Assembly (NCBI GenBank): GCA_018336035.1
Contig: JAGXRD010000117.1
Coordinates: 1 to 44,844, forward strand
Direction of reading: 5' to 3'
Length of the DNA stretch: 44,844 nt
DNA from: Alphaproteobacteria bacterium
Lineage (GTDB): Bacteria; Pseudomonadota; Alphaproteobacteria; Ferrovibrionales; Ferrovibrionaceae
Shown: positions 27,167-33,574 of the stretch, in pieces
Layout: each line of letters begins with the position of its first letter
Position numbering within the stretch: the stretch's first letter is position 1
Notes under the pieces: model-generated
Databases searched by the model: none
What the model saw: the letters and a program-made list of their open reading frames with translations, nothing else
Told to the model about the DNA's origin: nothing
Program-made: the position numbers and the translations under genes

Positions 27167-28417
27167 TCAGGCCGCCAGGCCGAAGCGCCGCGCCAGTTCG
27201 GCGATGCCGTTCGTCATGCCGAAGGCCTGCCGCACTCTCGCCGCTGCCGCTTTGCCCAGGCGCTCCCGCAGCATCGGGTCGACGATCAGGTGGTTAAGCG
27301 CCACCGTCAGTCCACCGACATCTTCACTGGGCACCAGCAAACCGGTTTCGCCATCCAGGATCAGTTCGGGGATAGCCGAGATCGTGGTGGCGACGCAGGG
27401 CAGGGCCTGGCTCTGCGCTTCCATCAGCACATTGGGCAGACCATCCATGTCGCCATCCTGATCGCGACGGCTGGCCAGGGCAAAGACATCCGCCGTGCGA
27501 TAGGCCTGGATCACGGTTTCCTGCGTGGCCGAACCCTGCCAGGTAATGCGACCGGCAATGCCAAGCTGGTTTGCCTGCGCCTTCAGCCTGTCGAGCAACG
27601 GACCGCCGCCGATATGGGTGAAGTGCCAATACAGGTCCATCGGCAACCGCGCCAGCGCCTGCAGCAGGATATCGTAGCCCTTCTTTTCGACCGCGCGACC
27701 GACAGAAAGTAGTCGCACGGGATCCTGCGCGTCGCGGCCATCGCGCCGCGAACGCCAGACCGGCGGATCGGGAAAACGCGAGAAATCGATGCCGTGATAG
27801 ACCAGCGACACTCGCTCGGAATCACTCAAGGCAGACAGATGCGTACGGTTATGCGCGGTGCAGGTCACGACCCACTGGCAGTCTGCGAGTTTCTCACGCT
27901 TTTCCCAATCCGGCGTGATCCAGATATCGCGCGCATGCGCCGATGCCGTCCACGGATATTGCAGAATCTGCGCTGCATACCGCGCCACCGAACCGGGCGT
28001 ATGAATGAAATGGGCGTGCAGGTGGCGATAGCGTGCGGGCAGTTCGGCGGCCAGCACCATGGCCTGGCCTAAGCGGCGGATGCGGTTGCTGCTGCGGTCA
28101 CGTCTGAAGTCCTGCCACCAAAGCTGTACAGCGCGGCGATAGCCAGGCAGGCGTCGCGCCGCCCACCAGCCGCGCAGTACGCGCAGCGGCTCCTGATACA
28201 GATATTCCGGCAGATACAGGATTGGCGCGCGAATCTGGTCATGCAGCGCGTGACGCTTATGGTCAGTCGGATGGCGCAGCGAGACGATCAGGATATCCAG
28301 CCCGAGCGCTTCCAGTGCGGCAATCTCCTGCGCGATGAAGGTTTCCGACAGGCGCGGATAGCCCTTCAGGACAAAAGCGACGGGTGACGGTGTGGGCGAC
28401 TGGGGGGACTCTGGCAT
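27167..28417 (-). CDS. Glycosyltransferase family 4 protein
   Basis: The 416-residue GT-B enzyme starts after a short proline/serine-rich leader with VAFVLKGYPRLSETFIAQEI, a motif common in exopolysaccharide-type GT4 enzymes (YPRLSETF). The acceptor domain has HLHAHFIHTPGSVARYAAQI and ASAHARDIW. The donor domain has RLLSVGRAVEKKGYDILLQALA, HIGGGPLLDRLKAQA and the donor motif DGLPNVLMEAQSQALPCVAT, ending with TGLLVPSEDV. The RAVEKKG lysine contacts donor phosphate in the family. It lies 20 bases after the MurG-like gene and 15 before the second GT4 gene. The two GT4 proteins are not close copies, so they probably add different sugars in sequence. Confidence 0.91.
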   Translation of the reverse strand: MPESPQSPTPSPVAFVLKGYPRLSETFIAQEIAALEALGLDILIVSLRHPTDHKRHALHDQIRAPILYLPEYLYQEPLRVLRGWWAARRLPGYRRAVQLWWQDFRRDRSSNRIRRLGQAMVLAAELPARYRHLHAHFIHTPGSVARYAAQILQYPWTASAHARDIWITPDWEKREKLADCQWVVTCTAHNRTHLSALSDSERVSLVYHGIDFSRFPDPPVWRSRRDGRDAQDPVRLLSVGRAVEKKGYDILLQALARLPMDLYWHFTHIGGGPLLDRLKAQANQLGIAGRITWQGSATQETVIQAYRTADVFALASRRDQDGDMDGLPNVLMEAQSQALPCVATTISAIPELILDGETGLLVPSEDVGGLTVALNHLIVDPMLRERLGKAAAARVRQAFGMTNGIAELARRFGLAA

Positions 28418-28437
28418 ACGCTGGACAGGGCGGTGGG

Positions 28438-29667
28438 TCAGCCGCGCAATTCAACCACGTTGCCCGGCCGTTCGGCGCGCGGGCGGAGCCAGGGTTGAAC
28501 CAGGCGGTCGACGTTGTCGAGGCCCTCGAGCAGGCCGGGAATCACGATCTGCGACGGCAGCGACTGGCGCGGCAGGTTGCGCAGCGCATTGGCCATCACG
28601 GCCGGGTCATGGTGGCCGGCATCATCCAGTTCCAGCATGCGGATCAGGCCGAGTTCCTGCGCGCGGCTGGCGCGGATGAACTGTTCCATGCGCGGACGCT
28701 TGCGCGGCACGATGATGGCACGTTTGTCGAGCGACAGGATTTCGCAGAAGGTGTTGTAGCCGCCCATGGCCAGCACCCCGACGGCGTTCTGCACCAGATG
28801 CTCCATATGGGCATCGAAGGTGATGGCTTCCACACGGGGCAGGCGCGAGACGCGGGTGAGGAATTCGCCGCGCCGGTCCTTCTGCATGAAGGGGCCGAGC
28901 ACGATCAGCGCCGGATAAGGCAGGATCTCGTTGCTTTCATAGGCTCGCAGCACCCAGTCGATCAGGCCCTCGCCGTCGCCGCCGCCGCCAGGCGTCACCA
29001 GCAGGAAGGGCCGCTGGGTGATTTCCGGCAGCAGGCCTTCCGGCTGCGCCTCGCCAGAGGTGCGCGGCAGATAGCCGGTATAGACCACCTTGCGGCGGAC
29101 CTTCTCAGGCAGGGTGATGCCGGCCAGCGGGTCGCAGAATTGCGGCAGGCCATAGACCCAGATCTGGTCGTACAGGTGCTTCAGCGCCGGCATGACGTTC
29201 TTGCGTTCCCATTCGGGCTTCAGCGCGCTGGGCTCATCCATCACGTCGCGCAGGCCGAGTACGATCCGGGTGCCGCGTTCCTTCAGCATCTTCATGGTCG
29301 GCAGCACTTCGCCGCGCAGGCCGAGCGGCTCCTTGTCGACGATGAAGATGTCGGGATCGAAGACGCGGGCGGTGTGCTGGATGATCTCGGCCCTGATCTT
29401 CAGGGTCTCCTCGATATCCATCGGCAGGTTCAGCGAGGTATACTGGCCGTCGCGCAGCTTGATCACGCCCGGCACGCGTACGAAGTCGACGCGGCTGCGG
29501 AAATCGAAGCTGCCGATGATTGGCGAGCCCGACATGATCAGGACGGACATATCGGGGTGACGCTCGACCAGGGCATGCGCAATGGTGCGGCACCGGCGCA
29601 GATGGCCGAGTCCGAATGTGTCGTGGCTGTAGATCAGCACACGAGTGCCGTCGCTACGCGGTACCAT
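28438..29667 (-). CDS. MurG-like predicted glycosyltransferase (COG4671 type), copy 1
   Basis: The 409-residue protein is the first gene of the eleven-gene minus-strand operon. It starts MVPRSDGTRVLIYSHDTFGLGHLRRC, with the MurG-type acceptor loop. Later blocks VYTGYLPRTSG, LLVTPGGGGDGEGLIDWVL and GVLAMGGYNTFCEILSLDKRAII match those of the protein at 24280-25437 in the same order (for example YTGYIAEQ and SKAGYNTMMETL there), so they are paralogues. Compared with copy 2 it has a longer N-terminus and a loop with RKRPRMEQFIRA in the donor region. The ATG at 29667 follows a GGGGGGAAG ribosome site. It is probably a cytoplasmic-face transferase; donor and acceptor are unknown. Confidence 0.88.
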   Translation of the reverse strand: MVPRSDGTRVLIYSHDTFGLGHLRRCRTIAHALVERHPDMSVLIMSGSPIIGSFDFRSRVDFVRVPGVIKLRDGQYTSLNLPMDIEETLKIRAEIIQHTARVFDPDIFIVDKEPLGLRGEVLPTMKMLKERGTRIVLGLRDVMDEPSALKPEWERKNVMPALKHLYDQIWVYGLPQFCDPLAGITLPEKVRRKVVYTGYLPRTSGEAQPEGLLPEITQRPFLLVTPGGGGDGEGLIDWVLRAYESNEILPYPALIVLGPFMQKDRRGEFLTRVSRLPRVEAITFDAHMEHLVQNAVGVLAMGGYNTFCEILSLDKRAIIVPRKRPRMEQFIRASRAQELGLIRMLELDDAGHHDPAVMANALRNLPRQSLPSQIVIPGLLEGLDNVDRLVQPWLRPRAERPGNVVELRG

Positions 29668-29818
29668 GCTGGCTTCCCCCCTGACGGGAGCATCGGGGCA
29701 AACTGGAACTCAAATTCTGGCGGACTATGGCATACGGGCCCCGCTCAGGCCAAGCCCTGGTTCCGGCAAGCCCCTGACTTAAATGGTGATCCCGGGCACA
29801 GTCGGGCCGGGCTGGCGA

Positions 29819-29847
29819 TTGGCTGGCCGATTTGCTTCGGCTAAGGT
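29819..29847 (+). promoter_or_regulatory. Candidate promoter for the degenerate ABC protein operon
   Basis: TTGGCT (29819-29824) and TAAGGT (29842-29847) are 17 bases apart, 24 bases before the GTG start at 29871. The match is modest. It fits a start at 29871 rather than at 29832, which would lie inside the promoter. Confidence 0.3.
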
Positions 29848-29870
29848 CTAGCGGGGACCAGGGGCACAGC

Positions 29871-32525
29871 GTGGAAAAAACTCTCTACGGCTTCATCATA
29901 AAATACAGCCTGAAGCAGCAGGTTATCATTACCCTGCTCTCAGTCGCATCCTTCGTGCCGTACTACTACTATCTCAGTATTCCCAAATCGATCGTGAATG
30001 AGGGTATCCAGGGTAAGGATATTTCCTTCCCGGTCGATCTGTATGGCCTCGGCCTGTGGCAGATGGATCAAACCACCTATCTGTTCTGGCTCTGTGGCGT
30101 GTTCCTGTTCCTGGTGCTCGTACAGCAGGGCTTCAAATACGCGATCAACTATTTCCAGGGCGTGGCAGGCGAGCGGATGCTGCGACGCATGCGCTATGAA
30201 CTCTATGCGCATATCCTGCGCTTCCCACTGCCCACTTTCCGCCGCACCAGCCAGGGCGAGATCATCCCGATGGTGATCGCCGAGGTCGAACCGGTCGGCG
30301 GCTTTATCGGCGAAAGCTTCGCGCTGCCGATTTTCCAGGGCGGCATGCTGCTGGTGATTTTCGGCTTCCTGCTGTTGCAGAATCCGCTGATGGCGTTTGC
30401 CGCCGTGGCGCTCTATCCGATCCAGTTCTACTTCGTGCCGAAGATGCAGGCCAAAGTGCGGGCACTGGGCCGTGAGCGTATCAAGAATCAGCGCCGGCTG
30501 TCGGATCGAATCGGTGAGAGTATCAGCGGCGTGACCGAGTTGCATACGCATGACGTGTCGAACCGCATGCTGGCCGAATTCACCGGCCGTCTGAGCATCA
30601 GCTACTGGATCCGCGTCGAGATCTATCAGCGCAAGTTTATGATCAAGTTCCTGAACAACTTCATTCAGCAGCTTGGTCCGTTCTTCTTCTATGCCATCGG
30701 CGGCTATCTGACGATCCGCGGCGAGATGGATGTCGGCACGGTCGTGGCCGCGGTGAATGCGCATAAGGAAATGGCGTCGCCGTGGAAAGAGCTGCTGAAC
30801 CACTACCAGCAGCGCGAGGACGTGAAGCAGAAATATGAACAGGTTGTCACCCAGTTCGTGCAGGACGGCATGCGCGATCCGGCGGAGCAGTGGGCTGAGC
30901 CCGAGCAGCCGGTTTCGCTGGCAGGGCCGATTTCGGTTTCCAGCCTGGTGATGAATGACGACCAGGGGCAGCCGATCCTGGAGAATCTCAACCTGTCGTT
31001 GCCGTGGCCGGCCCGCGTCGCCATCGTCGGCGACAATGGCCGCGACGAACTGCTGCAGTTGCTGGCGCGCCTGCATGATCCCGCGCGCGGGCGCATTTTG
31101 ATCAACGAGAAGAACCTTTCCGAGTTACCCGAAACCGTCACCGGCCGTCGCCTGGCCTATGTCAGCGCCACCAGCTACATCTTCAACACGTCGCTGGGCG
31201 ACAATCTCTTCATGGGCCTGCGGCATCGTCCGATGGTCGAGCGCAAGCGGCAGGAAGCCATGCGGGTGCGGTATCAAAAGGAAATTGTCGAGGCGCAGGC
31301 CTCGGGCAACTCACCCTACGATGCCGATGCCGACTGGACCGACTACGAGGCCGCCGGCGCCACCGGGCCTGACGACCTTGTCACGGTCGCCATCCCGGCG
31401 CTGAAGGCCGCCAGCTTCGATGAAGATGTCTATCAGCTTGGCATGCGCGGCACGGTCGATCCCGCGAAGAAGCCCGATGTGGCCGAGCGCGTGCTGGAAG
31501 CGCGCCGGGCTTTCCGGGAGAAGTTGTCCGGCGGCGACCTGGCCGATCTGGTGGAAGGCTGGGATCCGGCACGTTACAACAACAACGCCACCGTTGCCGA
31601 GAACCTGATGTTTGGCACGGCGCGCGATGGGGTTTATCAGGAAGACAATCTGGCGCGCGATCCGCATGTGCTGAGCGTGCTGGATGAAGTCGGCCTGCGC
31701 CGGCGCTTCCTTGAAATCGGCTATGAAGTTGCCGGCACAATGGTCGAACTGTTCGCCGACCTGCCGCCTGAACACGAATTCTTCCAGCAGTTCAGCTTCA
31801 TCTCGTCGGAAGACCTGCCAGACTATAAAGACCTGTTGACGCGAACGAAGCCGGAGATGCTGGACCAGCTGCCCGAGGAAGACCGGGTGCGCCTGATGTC
31901 GCTGCCGTTCAAGTTGGTGCTGGCGCGGCATCGTCTTGGGCATTTCTCCGATGCCGAACGCGACGCCGTGCTGAAGGCGCGCAAGATCTTTGCCGAGACC
32001 CTGCCGGAAGATCGTAAGGGCGCCATTGCCTTCTTCGATCCCGAGCAGTTCACCGTGTCGTCCAGCGTCGTCGACAATATCCTGTTCGGCCGTGTCGCCT
32101 ATGGCCAGGCCCAGGCGCAGGAGAAGATCGGCCGCGTCATGGCAGACGTGATCGAGCAGTTGAATCTGCGTGAGCCGGTCATTGCGGTTGGGCTGCTGTT
32201 TGAGGTTGGCATCGCCGGCGCCCGCCTGAATGCAGCGCAACGCCAGAAGCTGGCGATTGCCCGTGCGCTGGTAAAGCGGCCAGATTGGGTCATGCTGTCG
32301 GAAGCGACCGCCGCGCTCGATCCGCGCAGCCATGCCGCCGTGGTGAAGTCGGTTACGGAGTTGCGCAAGGATGCGGGCCTGATCTGGTCGCTGCAGCGCG
32401 CCTCGGATTGCGAAAGTTTCGATATCGTCGTGGTGGTCGAGAATGGCCGCGTCACGCATACCGGTCCCTATGCGGAACTGTGCGAGCGCAGCGATCGCTT
32501 CAAGCAAATGCTGGCCCCGTCGTGA
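29871..32525 (+). CDS. ABC-exporter-like membrane protein with a fully degenerate, expanded nucleotide-binding domain
   Basis: The protein is 884 residues from the GTG at 29871 (AGGGG six bases before it). The first 320 residues form an exporter transmembrane domain with about six helices (TLLSVASFVPYYYYLSI, LFWLCGVFLFLVLVQQG, then LLVIFGFLLLQ and later pairs) and the usual coupling segments. The ATPase half follows, but every motif is lost. Walker A is GDNGRDEL (387-394) without GKS/T, the Q-loop glutamine is A433, the signature is LNAAQ (786-790), Walker B is VMLSEATAALD with S810 for Asp (E811 kept), and the H-loop histidine is Q842. About 280 extra residues split the domain and carry two further copies of the post-Q-loop motif (439, 572, 730). 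It should not hydrolyse ATP alone and may be a scaffold, sensor or half-partner. Confidence 0.9.
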   Translation: MEKTLYGFIIKYSLKQQVIITLLSVASFVPYYYYLSIPKSIVNEGIQGKDISFPVDLYGLGLWQMDQTTYLFWLCGVFLFLVLVQQGFKYAINYFQGVAGERMLRRMRYELYAHILRFPLPTFRRTSQGEIIPMVIAEVEPVGGFIGESFALPIFQGGMLLVIFGFLLLQNPLMAFAAVALYPIQFYFVPKMQAKVRALGRERIKNQRRLSDRIGESISGVTELHTHDVSNRMLAEFTGRLSISYWIRVEIYQRKFMIKFLNNFIQQLGPFFFYAIGGYLTIRGEMDVGTVVAAVNAHKEMASPWKELLNHYQQREDVKQKYEQVVTQFVQDGMRDPAEQWAEPEQPVSLAGPISVSSLVMNDDQGQPILENLNLSLPWPARVAIVGDNGRDELLQLLARLHDPARGRILINEKNLSELPETVTGRRLAYVSATSYIFNTSLGDNLFMGLRHRPMVERKRQEAMRVRYQKEIVEAQASGNSPYDADADWTDYEAAGATGPDDLVTVAIPALKAASFDEDVYQLGMRGTVDPAKKPDVAERVLEARRAFREKLSGGDLADLVEGWDPARYNNNATVAENLMFGTARDGVYQEDNLARDPHVLSVLDEVGLRRRFLEIGYEVAGTMVELFADLPPEHEFFQQFSFISSEDLPDYKDLLTRTKPEMLDQLPEEDRVRLMSLPFKLVLARHRLGHFSDAERDAVLKARKIFAETLPEDRKGAIAFFDPEQFTVSSSVVDNILFGRVAYGQAQAQEKIGRVMADVIEQLNLREPVIAVGLLFEVGIAGARLNAAQRQKLAIARALVKRPDWVMLSEATAALDPRSHAAVVKSVTELRKDAGLIWSLQRASDCESFDIVVVVENGRVTHTGPYAELCERSDRFKQMLAPS

Positions 32526-32550
32526 ACACGCGGCCGATGGAGAGCGGATC

Positions 32551-33006
32551 ATGAGCCTGATTGAAGAAGTCGAACTGCTGCGGCGGATTCCGCTATTCGC
32601 CAAGATCGAGCCGTCGAAGCTGAAACTGCTGGCCTTCACCAGCCAGCGGTTGACCTATAAGCCGGGCGATGTCCTGTTCCATCAGGGCGATCCGGGCGAT
32701 GCCGCCTTTGTCATCATCGGCGGTGAGGCCGATGTGGTGGTCAATACGCCGTCCGGGCCGCTGAAAGTGGCGCATCTGCGGCAGAACGACTTCGTCGGCG
32801 AAATCGCTATTCTCTGCGACGTGCCGCGCACAGCGACGGTGACGGCGACACAGGAAACCACGGTGCTGCGGATCGAGAAGGATCTGTTTTTCCGCCTGAT
32901 CGCCGATTTCCCGCAGATCGCCATCGAGATCATGCGCGTGCTGGCCCAGCGCCTGGATCGCACCACCGCAGATCTGCGCGAGCTTTCCGCCAAGCTGAAG
33001 AGCTGA
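32551..33006 (+). CDS. Single-domain cyclic-nucleotide-binding protein
   Basis: The 151-residue protein is one CRP/PKA-type beta-barrel with flanking helices. The N-terminal helix LRRIPLFAKIEPSKLKLLAF leads into YKPGDVLFHQGDPGDAAFVI. The phosphate-binding cassette is DFVGEIAILCDVPRTATV, with the glutamate that binds the ribose and the arginine that binds the cyclic phosphate both present, so ligand binding looks intact. There is no helix-turn-helix, so it is not a CRP-type regulator by itself. It lies 25 bases after the degenerate ABC gene and its stop overlaps the methyltransferase start (TGATG). A regulatory subunit for the ABC-like protein or another neighbour is a reasonable inference. 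The upstream in-frame extension overlaps the ABC gene and is rejected. Confidence 0.9.
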   Translation: MSLIEEVELLRRIPLFAKIEPSKLKLLAFTSQRLTYKPGDVLFHQGDPGDAAFVIIGGEADVVVNTPSGPLKVAHLRQNDFVGEIAILCDVPRTATVTATQETTVLRIEKDLFFRLIADFPQIAIEIMRVLAQRLDRTTADLRELSAKLKS

Positions 33007-33494
33007 TGAGCCGGCTGGATAGTTTCATTGCGCGCCTATCGGCGCAGCGCGAATTACTGAACTGGGCGATCAACTGGGTGAGGGACCGTCCGGGCCCGGT
33101 GCTGGAGATTGGGCTGGGCAACGGCCGTACCTACGATCACCTGCGCGCCGGATTGGGCGCCGACCGCGTTTATGCTTTTGACCGCGCCATCAACGCCAAT
33201 CCGTTGTCGATCCCGCCGGCCGACCGCCTGCTGCTGGGTGAATTCGGCGACAGCCTGCCGGCTTTTGCGGCAACGCATCCGGGCGGCGCCGCCATGGTGC
33301 ATAGCGATGTGGGGCTGGGCGATCCGGAGGCCAATGCGCGGCAGGTCGTACAGATGAGCAGTTGGGTGCCGCCGCTGCTTGCGAAGGGCGCGCTGCTGCT
33401 CAGCGACCAAAAACTGACACATCCCGACCTGGTGATGCAGCCAGTGCCGGTGCCGATCCCTCCGGAGCGCTATTTTGTCTATCTGAAGGCTTGA
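33006..33494 (+). CDS. Small class I SAM-dependent methyltransferase
   Basis: At 162 residues the protein is just the Rossmann core. Motif I is GPVLEIGLGNGRTYDHLR near residue 30. The acidic end of strand two is in RVYAFDRAINANP, and later strands are in AAMVHSDVGLGDPEAN and GALLLSDQKL. It has no extra substrate domain, so it depends on a small or carrier-bound substrate or a partner. It is translationally coupled to the cyclic-nucleotide-binding protein (shared base at 33006). The following FAD-oxidoreductase gene starts 80 bases later. The substrate is unknown; the context suggests it modifies the same product as the oxidoreductase or the glycosyltransferases. Confidence 0.83.
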   Translation: MSRLDSFIARLSAQRELLNWAINWVRDRPGPVLEIGLGNGRTYDHLRAGLGADRVYAFDRAINANPLSIPPADRLLLGEFGDSLPAFAATHPGGAAMVHSDVGLGDPEANARQVVQMSSWVPPLLAKGALLLSDQKLTHPDLVMQPVPVPIPPERYFVYLKA

Positions 33495-33511
33495 GCAAGC
33501 ATCCCTGTTGC

Positions 33512-33550
33512 GCGTCAATGGACGCATGACCGCCGTGGCATGACGGCGGT
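33512..33550 (+). other. Two small inverted repeats in the operon gap
   Basis: GCGTC (33512-33516) pairs with GACGC (33521-33525) across AATG, and ACCGCCGT (33529-33536) pairs with ACGGCGGT (33543-33550) across six bases. No T tract follows, so these look like RNA processing or stability hairpins, or an operator, in the gap between the methyltransferase and oxidoreductase genes. Confidence 0.45.
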
Positions 33551-33574
33551 GACACACACGGGGATTGCAGCGCG

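Noticed and set aside
28384-29844. Open frame of 486 codons on the plus strand over the first MurG-like gene
   Set aside because: The minus-strand glycosyltransferase has matching blocks in a paralogue 4 kb away; the plus frame has nothing and would erase the divergent promoter region.
30000-32500. The degenerate ABC gene as a pseudogene
   Set aside because: The frame is open for 884 codons, codon use matches neighbours, and it leads an operon with close spacing. Loss of motifs with an intact frame points to a changed function instead of decay.
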